Below are positions 26,446-36,533 of a stretch of 64,000 nucleotides of DNA, one piece after another (position 1 is the first letter of the stretch; the number at the start of each line of letters is the position of its first letter). The stretch lies in NCBI RefSeq assembly GCF_000620305.1, contig NZ_KK211101.1, forward strand, positions 248,001 to 312,000. Reading direction: 5' to 3'. The notes beneath the pieces were generated by a model, which had not been told where the DNA came from, made no database searches, and was given only the letters and a program-made list of their open reading frames with translations. Origin of the DNA: Desulfitibacter alkalitolerans DSM 16504 (GTDB lineage Bacteria; Bacillota; DSM-16504; Desulfitibacterales; Desulfitibacteraceae). The position numbers and the translations under genes are program-made.

Positions 26446-27330
26446 ATGAAGTTTAAATTTAGAGCACATGATACATTTTTTATCAGAAAAGGTTGGCTTA
26501 ATAAAGGAATGAGAAATGTTCAAGATGACCCACAGGTTTTCATGGGTGTTAACGGAAACCCTATGGACATTTTAGGTATAGGTGCAAATATGGTAAAGGC
26601 GTTGCGATATTGGCTTCAGGCAGTTGGACTTACTGAGGAACCACCTGCTGGAAGAAAGGTACAGAACTTTACCAATTTTGGTACAGTAGTTTATGAAAAC
26701 GATCCTTATTTTGAGGAAATGGGTACGTTGTGGCTTCTTCACTATAAACTTGCCACTAACAAAACGGATGCCACTGCTTGGTACTATTTCTTTAACGAAT
26801 TTAAACTGTCTGAGTTTACAAGAGATGACTTTGTGGTGCAATTAAACAACTATATTCGTATAAATGATGATGAGGTATCGGAGCGTTCATTAGAGGACGA
26901 TTACAACTGTATCATTAACACCTATGTGCCACGCATTAAATCTAATCCTGAAAAGGTACAGCCGGAAAGTAATATCGATTGTCCTTTAGGTGAGCTTGGA
27001 CTTATTGACATTGCAAATAAAAAGGAAAAGATATACAAGAAAACCACCCCAAAGAAAGATACCTTGCATCCACTGATATTGCTTGCAGTTATTGTGGATC
27101 AGGCTGCGGGTCAGCGTGAAATCAAAATTTCGGCGATTCAAAACAATACTTGTAACGCCGGTAAGGTGTTTAACCTGGATATAATCACACTAACCAATCT
27201 GCTTTATAAAATAGAACTTATGGGATATATCAAGGTAGTTCGCACCGCAGGACTTGACGTTGTTCGGATTGAAAGAGAAGTAGACTTTTTGGAGTGTGTA
27301 AGAGAATATTACCGAGCAATCAACAACTAA
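26446..27330 (+). CDS. sspB: SspB-like DUF4007 protein
   Basis: A 294-aa protein with the DUF4007 opening: FRAHDTFFIRKGWLNKGMR, GVNGNPMDILGIGANMVKAL and RYWLQAVGLTEE. The family is known in SspABCD phosphorothioation systems, where SspB was reported as a DNA-nicking component that opens one strand for sulfur incorporation. The C-terminal ~80 residues have a winged-helix look (LTNLLYKIELMGYIKVVRTAG). It is 17 bases after sspD and 27 bases before the ATPase gene. The family call is strong; the catalytic role is from published relatives. Confidence 0.8.
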   Translation: MKFKFRAHDTFFIRKGWLNKGMRNVQDDPQVFMGVNGNPMDILGIGANMVKALRYWLQAVGLTEEPPAGRKVQNFTNFGTVVYENDPYFEEMGTLWLLHYKLATNKTDATAWYYFFNEFKLSEFTRDDFVVQLNNYIRINDDEVSERSLEDDYNCIINTYVPRIKSNPEKVQPESNIDCPLGELGLIDIANKKEKIYKKTTPKKDTLHPLILLAVIVDQAAGQREIKISAIQNNTCNAGKVFNLDIITLTNLLYKIELMGYIKVVRTAGLDVVRIEREVDFLECVREYYRAINN

Positions 27331-27357
27331 AATAAGACACATGGGAGATACAAAATT

Positions 27358-30300
27358 ATGTTTAACGAAAAGATAAATGTTGCAAAAGGTTTTCAAACCT
27401 CAGTCAACATTGCCTATGATTTATACAATGATGAAAAAGTAAGAAACTTTATCCCAACCATGTCGTCCTTTGATGTTATAGAAGATGTGCTCCTTAGCAC
27501 GACCAAAAGCGCAACTCAAAGGGCAAGGATATTGATTGGAGCCTACGGTAGGGGTAAATCGCACATAATTCTTGTGCTGATGTCACTTCTTTTCAAAAAA
27601 GATGTGACTTTATTTGATATGCTCTTAAAGAAAATGAAAATACACAACTCAATGCTTTATGAATTTGCGGTTGATTATATAAAAAGTGATAAGAAACTGC
27701 TCCCTATTATTGTCAGCGGAAGCAGTGCAAGCCTTACTCAGTCTTTCCTCAATGCTTTGCAGCAGGCTTTAAGATCGGAAAACTTAGCTGATTTAATGCC
27801 TGAAACCAATTTTAAGGCTTCTATCAACACAATAGAGCTTTGGAAGCAAAGCTACCCGGATACCTACGAGAAATTTGCTCAGACCTTAAGTGAGCCAGTG
27901 GATAATTTTATCCTCGCATTGAAAGAATATGATGTTAATGCTTATGAACGTTTTGAGAAGTTATATCCTACCCTTACCTCTGGTAGCACCTTTAATCCCT
28001 TTCTCGGATTTGATGTTGTAGAACTTTATGAAAAAGTAGTAGATAAGCTTCAGACGAAAGGTTATGATGGTGTTTACATTATATATGACGAGTTTAGTAA
28101 ATACTTAGAGTCAAGCATCGCGAGTGCTACTATCAGTGACATTAAGCTGTTACAGGATTTTGCTGAGAAGTGTGACCGTAGTGGAAACAAACAAATTCAT
28201 TTAATGCTTATTTGTCATAAGGATATTGCCAATTATATCGACAACAGCCTACCGAAAGAAAAAGTGGATGGATGGCGTGGTGTGTCTGGTAGATTTAAGC
28301 ATATTAATCTACATAACAACTTTTCCCAGATGTATGAGATTATTTCTGCTGTTATTAAGAAAGACAAGGCGTTTTGGAATAAGTTTTGCGAGGAAAATAA
28401 AGACAGATTTGACGATTTGACTCAACGTTTTACTTTGAACGGAGTATTGGATGAAAAAGACGAAAATATGGTGCAGACAGCAATCAAAGGCTGCTATCCT
28501 CTGCATCCTATTTCAACGTTCATATTACCAAGATTATCGGAAAAAGTTGCTCAGAATGAGCGGACCTTGTTTACCTTTCTGTCATCGGATCAGAAGTACA
28601 CCCTATCTGCGTTTCTGAAAACAGCAGAGGGTGATTTTCCTATGCTTACTCCTGATTACATTTATGACTATTTTGAGCCACTACTTAGAAAAGAGCCTTA
28701 TACGAGCGAAACGCATAAGCTGTATAAGCTCACTTCTAATGTACTTCGAAAGGTTGAACCGGACTCTCTTGGAGCAAAGATCATTAAGACAATTTCGCTT
28801 ATTTATATCATCGAGCAGTTTGAAAAACTGCCACCTATTTTTAATATTATCGCTGATACTTTCAAAGATAGTGTTGGAGATACCAAAGAAATTAGTAAAG
28901 TATTGTCCGAACTGATTGATAAAGAATGTATCGTTTATCTAAAGCGTAGCAACAATTACTTAAAACTCAAAGAAAGTAGCGGTGTAGATATCCCTGGTGA
29001 GATAATAAAGACCATTGAGAAAAATAAAAGTACATTAAGCGTAAAGGAGATTTTGAATAAATCTACCTTTGACAGTTATATGTATCCGACTCGCTACAAC
29101 GACGAAAATGAGATTACACGTTATTTTGACTTTATTTTTATCGACAGTAATGAATTTTGGGCTGTAGAGAATTGGGAAAGGAAAATCGAAGGAACAGATG
29201 CAGACGGAATGGTTTACGCCATAATCCCTAATAGTCAAGAAGAAATAGACATTATTAAAAAAGCGTTATTAAGTGGCCAGCACAACCACAATAGAATTGT
29301 CTTTGTTGTCCCAAATATCTATACCGAAATTGAAAAGATTGCCTATGAGTATAGCGCAGTAAAGCAGCTTAAATCTCTTGTGGTAGATGATGACTTGCTT
29401 TCTGATGAATACGATATTTATATAGAGGATTTAGAGGAAGTTATAGGTAGTTTTATATTTTCTTACGTAAGACCTGAAACAGGTGGTGCGGAATACTTTT
29501 ATATGGGTGAAAAAAAGAATTTGTACCGTAAAGCACAGATTTCTGCACTTCTTTCAGATATTTGCGAAAGAATCTATCCTTATACGCCAATAATCAATAA
29601 TGAGTCCATAAACAAAAACGTTTTGCCTACGGTTGCTATCAATAGCCGTAAGAAGTTAATTTCAGGACTTTTAGAGAACGAATTAGACACGAACTTAGGA
29701 TTGACGGGGACAGGACAAGATGTATCCATTATGCGAAGTACATTGATTCAAACAGGAATTTTGCAGAATGCAGACAATGTACCTGTTATTAACTTAAATC
29801 CTGATGATGCAAATATGCGGAATATGCTGACTACTATACAGAACTTTTTTACAGGTGCTAATGTAGGTGGCGGTCAGAGTTTCCGCGTGCTTTATGATAC
29901 ATTAACTCTTCCACAAAATGGTATTGGATTGAAAAAGGGAGTTATCCCGATTTATATTGCTGTAGTGTTACATCATTGTAAAAAGAACTTGGTTATAAAA
30001 AATAAAGGCAACGAGGTAAGAATTACAGCTGATCTTTTAAACAGTATAAATGAAAATCCTGATGAATATTCGGTTTTCTTAGAAGACTGGAACGAGGAAA
30101 AAGCAAAGTACATGACGGAACTTGAAAGCATCTTTAGTGAATATGTTATTGAGAAGGAAAAGGCCTATAACAGCTTTTCCTTTATTGTGTTTGCTATGAA
30201 TCGTTGGTATATGTCGTTACCAAAGTACGTTAAAGAAATGAGTAAAATTTATTGTGGTATCAATAGCAAGGAGTCTAATAAACCTGTTCCGAGAGAACAA

Positions 30301-30990
30301 AAAAAGTTTATTAATAGCTTAAGACAGATTGATAACAATTCCAGAGAATATCTTTTTGAAAAGATATTTACTTTCTTTGGAATGAATGAGTTTAATCTCA
30401 TGATTCTTAATCATATAAAAGCAACTAAACAAGCTTTTGATATGGCAAAGGGCAACCTTATCAATGTGCTAATTTCTGATGTGAAAACTATATTTGGAGG
30501 ACAGAACACGAAAAATGCAAGTCTCACATCTGTTATTAAGGATTGGTATGAATCTCTTGGCGAAAATACCATCAATTATCTGTTTACTAATAACGAAAGC
30601 AAAATCCTTGAGCTGATGAAGTCAATTACCAATGATGAAGTAACGTTTATGGAACGCTTAGGCAAAGCTGTCACATCTTTGAGGATTGATGATTGGAATG
30701 CAAACACTATAGAAATGTTCTTAAAGGACTTAGCTGCCTTTAAGGAAACTGTAGAGGACTTTGATAAAAATTATGCGGATAGTAACGAAAATGCTTCCGA
30801 AATGTACAGGATTGTTTTTGTAGACAAAGATGGTAGCGAGGTAGTTAAGACGTTCAGTAAGACAAAATATAGTGACAGAGCAAAACTGCTCTTGAACGAA
30901 ATTACAACTTCGCTTGAAGAAATGGGGCAGGCTATTTCTGAACAGGAAAAGCGTCAGGTCCTCATGGAACTGCTTGAAAAGATGTGTTAG
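27358..30990 (+). CDS. sspC: SspC-like large P-loop ATPase
   Basis: A 1,210-aa protein with Walker A GAYGRGKSHIILVLMS near 61-76 and a Walker B-like GVYIIYDEFSKYLES near 238-252. The first ~450 residues form the ATPase core. The remainder is long and helical without a recognised catalytic motif, ending in a charged tail (FVDKDGSEVVKTFSK). Large ATPases with this GRGKSH loop occur in SspC of phosphorothioation systems and also in BREX-type BrxC proteins. Flanking DUF4007 and cysteine desulfurase genes decide for SspC. It probably drives loading or movement of the modification complex on DNA. Confidence 0.75.
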   Translation: MFNEKINVAKGFQTSVNIAYDLYNDEKVRNFIPTMSSFDVIEDVLLSTTKSATQRARILIGAYGRGKSHIILVLMSLLFKKDVTLFDMLLKKMKIHNSMLYEFAVDYIKSDKKLLPIIVSGSSASLTQSFLNALQQALRSENLADLMPETNFKASINTIELWKQSYPDTYEKFAQTLSEPVDNFILALKEYDVNAYERFEKLYPTLTSGSTFNPFLGFDVVELYEKVVDKLQTKGYDGVYIIYDEFSKYLESSIASATISDIKLLQDFAEKCDRSGNKQIHLMLICHKDIANYIDNSLPKEKVDGWRGVSGRFKHINLHNNFSQMYEIISAVIKKDKAFWNKFCEENKDRFDDLTQRFTLNGVLDEKDENMVQTAIKGCYPLHPISTFILPRLSEKVAQNERTLFTFLSSDQKYTLSAFLKTAEGDFPMLTPDYIYDYFEPLLRKEPYTSETHKLYKLTSNVLRKVEPDSLGAKIIKTISLIYIIEQFEKLPPIFNIIADTFKDSVGDTKEISKVLSELIDKECIVYLKRSNNYLKLKESSGVDIPGEIIKTIEKNKSTLSVKEILNKSTFDSYMYPTRYNDENEITRYFDFIFIDSNEFWAVENWERKIEGTDADGMVYAIIPNSQEEIDIIKKALLSGQHNHNRIVFVVPNIYTEIEKIAYEYSAVKQLKSLVVDDDLLSDEYDIYIEDLEEVIGSFIFSYVRPETGGAEYFYMGEKKNLYRKAQISALLSDICERIYPYTPIINNESINKNVLPTVAINSRKKLISGLLENELDTNLGLTGTGQDVSIMRSTLIQTGILQNADNVPVINLNPDDANMRNMLTTIQNFFTGANVGGGQSFRVLYDTLTLPQNGIGLKKGVIPIYIAVVLHHCKKNLVIKNKGNEVRITADLLNSINENPDEYSVFLEDWNEEKAKYMTELESIFSEYVIEKEKAYNSFSFIVFAMNRWYMSLPKYVKEMSKIYCGINSKESNKPVPREQKKFINSLRQIDNNSREYLFEKIFTFFGMNEFNLMILNHIKATKQAFDMAKGNLINVLISDVKTIFGGQNTKNASLTSVIKDWYESLGENTINYLFTNNESKILELMKSITNDEVTFMERLGKAVTSLRIDDWNANTIEMFLKDLAAFKETVEDFDKNYADSNENASEMYRIVFVDKDGSEVVKTFSKTKYSDRAKLLLNEITTSLEEMGQAISEQEKRQVLMELLEKMC

Positions 30991-31002
30991 GAGGGGTTGA
31001 CA

Positions 31003-32160
31003 TTGAATAAAACCGTTTACTTTGATAATGCAGCCACAACATTTCCAAAGCCTGAAGAAGTGTACATATTCATGGATAAATTTTACCGTGAGTATGGAGT
31101 TAATGTGGGTAGAGGTCAACACAAACTGGCTTTTACCGCAAGTAACCTGATAGCAGAGACAAGGATACTCTTGCAAGATTTGTTTCATTGTCCCAACAAA
31201 AAGGTGGTCTTTACCCATACAGCGACAGAGGCTCTAAATATTATTTTACAGGGTTTACCTATTGGTGATAATTATAATATTTATTTATCGCCTTTTGAAC
31301 ACAACGCCGTAACAAGGGTAATAAACTATTTGCAAAGCATTTATAAGCTAAACATCCATACGTTAATGGTGGATAAGACAACTTTTACATATGATTTAGA
31401 GAAAATCAAGTACCAGTTTGCAGAGAATAAGCCCAATATAGTTGTAGTAAGCCATGCAAGCAATGTGTGCGGTGTTGTGGCTCCTATTGATGATATTTGT
31501 GTTTTATCAAAGGCTTATGATGCTATCAATATTATTGATATGTCTCAAACTGCCGGACTGATAGACACTGATTTAAGCAGTGATGCTTTTGACTTTGCCG
31601 TGTTTGCCGGTCATAAAACATTGTACGGTCCATTGGGCATAGCTGGCTTTACTTGCTCAGGTAAAGTGAAGCCAGCACCATTACTTTATGGCGGGACAGG
31701 AGTAGATTCTGCAAATCAGAGCCTGCCTGAAACAATACCTGAAAGGTATGAGGTGGCAAGTCCAAACATCATGGCAATTTCAGGATTAAATGCAGCATTA
31801 AAATGGATTGATAAAGTTGGTATTAAATCCATTTTCGAAAAGGAAAAGAAAAATCATAAAAGGTTGTTAGAAGTATTAAGGAATTTCGACAATATTAGAA
31901 TCGTCAGTCCAACTAATGAAGACACAACAATAGGTGTAGTATCCTGTGTATTTGACGGTTACAGTAGTGACAGTATCGGGCAAATTTTAACTGAGCACGA
32001 TATTGCGGTTAGAACCGGACTACATTGCGCCCCATCTGCACATCAATTTTTAGGCACTTTCCCTTCTGGTACTGTACGGTTTAGTGTTAGCTATTTTAAT
32101 GATGATAGCGACTTTGAAAAGCTACAAGAAGTGTTAGAGTATATAGAGGATAATGCTTAG
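31003..32160 (+). CDS. sspA: SspA-like cysteine desulfurase
   Basis: A 385-aa PLP-dependent cysteine desulfurase supplying sulfur for DNA phosphorothioation. It has YFDNAATTFPKPEEV at the start, PLP-phosphate and His residues in THTATEALN and SHASNVCG, the Schiff-base Lys in AGHKTLYGPLG (near 205), and the catalytic Cys in RTGLHCAPSAHQ (near 342). TTG 31003 is chosen because the TTG at 30997 abuts the GGAGGGG. It is the last intact gene of the operon; the next gene is broken by the composite transposon. Confidence 0.85.
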   Translation: MNKTVYFDNAATTFPKPEEVYIFMDKFYREYGVNVGRGQHKLAFTASNLIAETRILLQDLFHCPNKKVVFTHTATEALNIILQGLPIGDNYNIYLSPFEHNAVTRVINYLQSIYKLNIHTLMVDKTTFTYDLEKIKYQFAENKPNIVVVSHASNVCGVVAPIDDICVLSKAYDAINIIDMSQTAGLIDTDLSSDAFDFAVFAGHKTLYGPLGIAGFTCSGKVKPAPLLYGGTGVDSANQSLPETIPERYEVASPNIMAISGLNAALKWIDKVGIKSIFEKEKKNHKRLLEVLRNFDNIRIVSPTNEDTTIGVVSCVFDGYSSDSIGQILTEHDIAVRTGLHCAPSAHQFLGTFPSGTVRFSVSYFNDDSDFEKLQEVLEYIEDNA

Positions 32161-32170
32161 AGGTGAGTAT

Positions 32171-32292
32171 ATGAGAGAAACTGAATTCGAAAATTTTTTA
32201 AATGCCGATTCTAACATTGTCAGCAAAACAAAGGCAGTACGCTCACGGATTAGCAAGGCCAGAATGGTAGAACGTCATTTTAATATCTCACT
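32171..32292 (+). pseudogene. 5' part of small ssp-linked gene split by the composite transposon
   Basis: The frame starts at ATG 32171 behind AGGTGAG, 10 bases after sspA. It encodes 40 residues (MRETEFENFL start, ERHFNIS end) before entering the IS and stopping at 32306-32308. The missing part lies at 63192-63375. Joining the two with one copy of the 9-bp target repeat restores an uninterrupted 101-aa frame that reads across as HFNISLDAIVSDND. The protein is charged and helical. I recognise no named family. Its place between sspA and a PLD-domain protein suggests a partner in the defence system. Confidence 0.8.
32284..32292 (+). repeat. Left target-site duplication of composite transposon
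   Basis: TATCTCACT directly before the left IS end; the identical 9 bp follow the right IS end at 63183-63191. The inner IS flanks (AAAGCGG at 33921 and GTGGTGC at 61548) do not match each other or this sequence. Confidence 0.85.
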
Positions 32293-33920
32293 CAGCTCTG
32301 AAGAGTAAAAATTTTTCGGAATAATAATAAACAAAAACACCCCAAAATGTGCTAAATATGAGATAATATAACTATTGAAATGTAGAAAAATAGTACATTT
32401 TGGGGGAGATAAGCTTGGTGACCAGAAAAGAAAAAAGAGAGCAGGAAAAAGGCACAAATTATTTTTTCGAGTTTATCAAAATCAAGAAGCATTTTTTCAA
32501 AGAGTTTACAGACAGACTTAAAAATATAAAAGACCCCAGAAATCAAAGTTATATAACATACGGCCCGGAAATTATATTATTTACAATGCTATTGAAAAAC
32601 ATGGCAGATTTAAAATCAATGCGGAGCATGAGTAATAGTTTTAATAAAGATGAATGTATCGAAAACATACGGAAGGTATTAGGACTAGAGGTACTGGAAG
32701 AATTGCCTCATTATGATACAATAAACGATTTTTTAACAGGATTAGAGTTATCAGAACTGGAAAATATCAGAACATACATGATAAAAGAATTGTTAAAAAA
32801 GAGATGTTTTGAGGATTACAGAATAGAGGGGAAGTACTGGGGAGTTATTTTTGATGGAACAGGGCTGTATTCCTTTGACCAGAAGCACTGTGAACATTGT
32901 TTAAAGCGAGAATATACGAATAAGGAAACAGGGGAAACAAAAATTATTTATATGCACCATGTACTTGAAGCAAAGCTAGTAGTAGGGGACATGGTTTTTA
33001 GTATAGGAACGGAATTTATAGAAAATGAAAATGAAGAAGCAACAAAGCAGGATTGTGAGATAAAAGCATTTTACAGGCTGGCAGAAAAAATAAAGCAAAC
33101 GTACAAGAGACTGCCTATATGTATATTAGGAGATAGCCTTTATGCATGCGAACCTGTGTTCAGCCGTTGCGATCAATATGATTGGAAATATATTTTCCGG
33201 TTTAAGGAAGGGAGAATAAAAAGCATTGCGGAAGAATTTAATGCAATTAAAGAAATAGAAGAAGGTAAAGAACAGGATCTATTTTGGGTAAATGACATAG
33301 CATATAACAACAGAACCCTAAACCTAATTGAAGCGAAGATAGATACGGAAGATGGCAAAAGTAAACAGTATTTATTTATAACAAACATTAAAGTAACAAA
33401 AAGAAACGCAGAAAGGCTTATTGCTGCCGGGCGGAGCCGGTGGAAAATAGAAAACCAGGGGTTCAATAATCAAAAAAACATACGGTACCATATTGAGCAT
33501 GCAAATAGTCATAATTATACTGCCATGAAGAATCATTACCTGCTAACACAGATAGCGGACATACTGGTGCAATTGTATGAAAACGGGTCAAAAATATTGA
33601 GGGAACTGAAAAAAGCGGCAAAAGAAATATCCTCAAACCTGTTAGAAGCGATTCGCACCCGCACATTAACAGATGAGGATATAGCACTGTTGGCAAAACC
33701 CATTCAAATAAGGTTTACCTAACAGTATCATTATAGCAAGGATGTGATGCGAAGGAAAGCAATTTTGAGGTGATCCACAATTAAAAAAATAAATGGGCAA
33801 TTTTGTGGATTACTCTTTCGGCTAAAAAAACAGGTTTGGCAATTGGAAAATTTTTACATATATGTTTTGAGATATTTTGCTATTTAAGAGAAATCTAATT
33901 AAGTTTACTCTTCAGAGCTG
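32293..33920 (+). mobile_element. Insertion sequence, left copy (1,628 bp)
   Basis: Starts with CAGCTCTGAAGAGTAAA and ends with its exact inverted repeat (17-bp terminal repeats). One transposase gene fills most of it. A 3' hairpin (ATCCACAA 33773-33780 with TTGTGGAT 33803-33810) follows the transposase gene. The DNA is the same as the copy at 61555-63182 except for at least four synonymous changes in the first third of the transposase gene. Confidence 0.92.
32415..33722 (+). CDS. DDE transposase, IS4-superfamily-like
   Basis: A transposase of 435 aa from TTG 32415 (GGGGGAG upstream). DDE-like residues: Asp in VIFDGTGLYSF, Asp in ILGDSLYACEPVF, and Glu in SRWKIENQGFNNQK, a pattern close to the YREK-type C-terminal signature of IS4-like elements. 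Cys pairs (HCEHCLK) lie shortly after the first Asp. The protein is identical in sequence to that of the right copy, so both are likely active or were until recently. The subfamily cannot be named safely from sequence alone; a 9-bp target duplication agrees with IS4-like behaviour. Confidence 0.85.
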   Translation: MVTRKEKREQEKGTNYFFEFIKIKKHFFKEFTDRLKNIKDPRNQSYITYGPEIILFTMLLKNMADLKSMRSMSNSFNKDECIENIRKVLGLEVLEELPHYDTINDFLTGLELSELENIRTYMIKELLKKRCFEDYRIEGKYWGVIFDGTGLYSFDQKHCEHCLKREYTNKETGETKIIYMHHVLEAKLVVGDMVFSIGTEFIENENEEATKQDCEIKAFYRLAEKIKQTYKRLPICILGDSLYACEPVFSRCDQYDWKYIFRFKEGRIKSIAEEFNAIKEIEEGKEQDLFWVNDIAYNNRTLNLIEAKIDTEDGKSKQYLFITNIKVTKRNAERLIAAGRSRWKIENQGFNNQKNIRYHIEHANSHNYTAMKNHYLLTQIADILVQLYENGSKILRELKKAAKEISSNLLEAIRTRTLTDEDIALLAKPIQIRFT

Positions 33921-34733
33921 AAAGCGGAAAAAGCCGGGTTAAATGTGAGTACCGGCAAACTGGAGGCGCATTATTTAGCCGGCGGTAATGTGGACCGGGT
34001 GGTAAATGCCTTAATTGCTGCCGAGCGGGCCAATATTCCCCTGGCTTTTGAACGGGCGGCCGCTATTGATTTGGCCGGGCGTAACGTTTTGGAGGCTGTG
34101 CAGATGAGTGTTAATCCTAAAGTCATTGAGACTCCGATCATAGCCGGCGTGGCCAAAGACGGGATTGAGGTAAAAGCAAAAGCAAGGGTCACGGTACGGG
34201 CCAATATTGACCGCTTAGTCGGGGGCGCCGGGGAAGAGACCATTATCGCCCGAGTGGGTGAAGGGATTGTGACTACGGTTGGCTCCAGTATATCTCATAA
34301 AGAGGTACTGGAAAATCCCGATAGAATATCTCATACGGTGCTGAGCAAAGGTTTGGATGCCGGGACGGCTTTTGAGATTCTTTCCATTGATATTGCCGAC
34401 GTGGATGTGGGGAGAAACATCGGCGCCCAGCTCCAGACGGATCAGGCGGAGGCGGATAAGAGGATTGCCCAGGCTAAGGCGGAAGAACGCCGGGCCATGG
34501 CGGTGGCCAAGGAACAGGAAATGAAGGCTTCGGTTCAGGAGATGCGGGCGAAGGTGGTAGAGGCGGAAGCCCAGGTCCCCGAAGCTTTGGCGGAAGCTTT
34601 CCGCAGCGGCCGGCTGGGCGTTATGGATTATTATAATATGCAGAATGTCTTAGCGGATACAAAAATGAGGGAAAGTATCTCCGGTATGGGTAAAGAAGGC
34701 GGTTCGGTATTGACCGACCCGACGAAGAAATAA
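33921..34733 (+). pseudogene. floA: floA (flotillin-like) truncated at the 5' end by the IS
   Basis: The frame runs directly out of the IS end ([11 protein letters not shown]) and matches FloA/YqfA of Firmicutes: [73 protein letters not shown] and the Ala/Glu coiled coil. About the first 65-70 residues, holding the membrane hairpin, are missing. An internal GTG at 33945 could start a soluble fragment but without the membrane anchor it is probably non-functional. It marks the left boundary of the captured chromosomal segment and is much richer in GC than the IS. Confidence 0.9.
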
Positions 34734-34813
34734 GTGAATAATTTGCAGGTAAAGAAATTTTGAAATCTGTTCGAGGGTGAGGTGAGGGTACCATCGATAT
34801 ATTTGGGATTGCC

Positions 34814-35323
34814 TTGTTGGTGTTGTTTTGGATTTTATCCAATGCTGCGAAAAAGAAGACTCCTCCCCGGGGTCGTCAACCCTGGGATGAGGCCAGAAGA
34901 CGACAGCCGGTTCCGCCGACCCAGCCTATGATGGAACCGGAACGGGAAATTCCCCGGCCTATTTTTGAACCCAAAAGGGAAGTTTCTCCACCGTTTAGGC
35001 CTTTCCCCAAACTGCAGGATTTAGGAAGAGATCTTAAGGAGGCTCTGGAGGGTGAATTTTTTCCGGAGGAAAAGGCGGCAGAAGAACCGGTTTTTGAAAG
35101 AAACGTACCGGCACGAGGAGAAACTTATCGCCTAAAAAAGAAAAATTTTCCGCCACCGGTCATTCCTGAAATTATGGCTGAGGAAACAATACCTTCATTT
35201 AATGATAAAAAACCGGTAAATTTAACGGAGTTGTTATCTTTGAGCTCCCAAGGGGTGGTGCAGGGGATAATCATGTCGGAAATCCTCCAGCCGCCTAGAT
35301 CTAAACGCCCATTAAGGTATTAG
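34814..35323 (+). CDS. Membrane-anchored Pro-rich protein next to floA
   Basis: A 169-aa protein (from TTG 34814) with an N-terminal hydrophobic helix, a long Pro/Arg/Glu-rich linker (PPTQPMMEPEREIPRPIF) and a small C-terminal helix block (LTELLSLSSQGVVQGIIMSE). The nearest good ribosome site (GAGGTGAGG) sits just before an in-frame ATC at 34793. Starting there would add seven residues and complete the membrane helix, so a non-AUG start is possible. The gene follows floA as in many Firmicutes where a small gene trails the flotillin. No function is known to me. Confidence 0.6.
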   Translation: MLVLFWILSNAAKKKTPPRGRQPWDEARRRQPVPPTQPMMEPEREIPRPIFEPKREVSPPFRPFPKLQDLGRDLKEALEGEFFPEEKAAEEPVFERNVPARGETYRLKKKNFPPPVIPEIMAEETIPSFNDKKPVNLTELLSLSSQGVVQGIIMSEILQPPRSKRPLRY

Positions 35324-35901
35324 CATTTGTAAAATGAAGGGATGTAAAATGAGAAACAATTATTCAAACTGATTATTTAGTGTCAATTTTCAAAGATGAT
35401 GGAAGAAATTTCTAAATTCTTTGGTAAAGTATTTAATGCAGAAACCCAATAAAATTAAGGATTCTAGCATTCTGCAAATAACTAAAGTATTAACTTTTAT
35501 AACTAATCTAATGCATGGGTTTATCCGATAGCTAACAGCTACTAATACTTTTGATTCTTTAAGTGAGAGGATAAGCGGCGAAGCTTCTAGATAACATCTT
35601 CTAATATTTATATGGCAGTTAAAACCCACTTGAATCAAGTATATTGTTTATTATTAAACTCAGTCGAAAGGATCTAACCGCATATGCGATGTAGCTGCCA
35701 ATATGTATGGGAGTCAAGCGGGCAAACAGTTATGTAAGGCGTAAAAAAGCTACATTATAAAAGCACTGATGACAATAAGCTTTTACTAAAACGTTTCCAA
35801 GTAATGGAAGAAGAGATCCAGGAGATTCTGACTTTTTTGATTGATAGCTTAAAGGTAAAAATTAAAACCTAACTTAATCATACAAGAGGGAGGTTGCTTG
35901 A
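35324..35901 (+). other. AT-rich gap between floA neighbourhood and eutV
   Basis: No supported gene in 578 bases. It includes a short stop-to-stop frame ending at 35870 whose last 26 codons (RFQVMEEEIQEILTFLIDSL onward) look protein-like but have no start, perhaps a decayed gene tail. Base composition switches here from the GC-richer floA block to the AT-rich eut module, so the join of two source DNAs lies in this gap. A promoter for eutV should be here, but none stands out. Confidence 0.4.
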
Positions 35902-36477
35902 TTGAGAAGTTTAAAGGTAATTATTGCCGAGGATGAACCTGTTATTCGTTTAGATATTAAGGAATTGTTGGAAGAGAATGGACATAGAGTTGTTGGAGAA
36001 GCTTCTAATGGAAGGGAGGCAATAATAATAAGTAAGACACTAAAACCAGATATTGTTTTAATGGATATAAAAATGCCGATAATGGATGGTATCAGTTCAG
36101 CATGGCACTTATATAATCAAAATATTGCACCGGTTATACTTTTAACAGCATATTGTGATAATGAATTTATTGAAAAAGCAAAATATGCGGGTGTTATAGG
36201 ATATTTAGTTAAACCTGTTAATGAATTAAACTTGTTTCCTGCATTAGAAATTGGATTGACAAGATACAAAAAATATGTTAAAGTTAAAGAAAAGTACAAT
36301 ACAGTAAGTGAGCAATTAAAAAATAGAAAGGTTATTGAAAAAGCTAAGGGTATTTTAATGGAAAAGGAAAATATCAAAGAAAGTGAAGCGTATGATAAGT
36401 TAAGGATTATAAGTATGAACAAAGGCAAAAGTTTAATAGATATATCAAATATGATAGTATTAAACAGTAAAGAATAA
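35902..36477 (+). CDS. eutV: EutV-like response regulator with ANTAR RNA-binding domain
   Basis: A 191-aa two-component antiterminator. The receiver domain (1-120) has the acidic pair in IIAEDEPVIRLD, the phospho-acceptor Asp in DIVLMDIKMPIMDG (near 54), and Lys in GYLVKPVNE. The C-terminal ANTAR domain (~135-190) has KVIEKAKGILMEKENIKESE. Phosphorylated EutV dimers bind paired RNA hairpins and prevent terminator formation upstream of eut genes. Such a hairpin-terminator pair lies right after this gene (36534-36595). Its kinase partner is eutW, placed unusually ~9 kb away at the other end of the AT-rich module. TTG start after GAGGGAGG. Confidence 0.9.
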   Translation: MRSLKVIIAEDEPVIRLDIKELLEENGHRVVGEASNGREAIIISKTLKPDIVLMDIKMPIMDGISSAWHLYNQNIAPVILLTAYCDNEFIEKAKYAGVIGYLVKPVNELNLFPALEIGLTRYKKYVKVKEKYNTVSEQLKNRKVIEKAKGILMEKENIKESEAYDKLRIISMNKGKSLIDISNMIVLNSKE

Positions 36478-36533
36478 TAATTAACAATAATAAATATACA
36501 GACATCTAGAAATTTACTATTGGTGTTTGTAAT

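Noticed and set aside
27358-30990. BREX BrxC ATPase
   Set aside because: The P-loop region is BrxC-like, but no BREX methylase, PglZ or BrxL gene is present, while DUF4007, PAPS-reductase and desulfurase neighbours fit SspABCD.
35700-35870. Small gene before eutV
   Set aside because: The frame ending at 35870 has no start codon or ribosome site and stops lie just upstream; at most a decayed tail.
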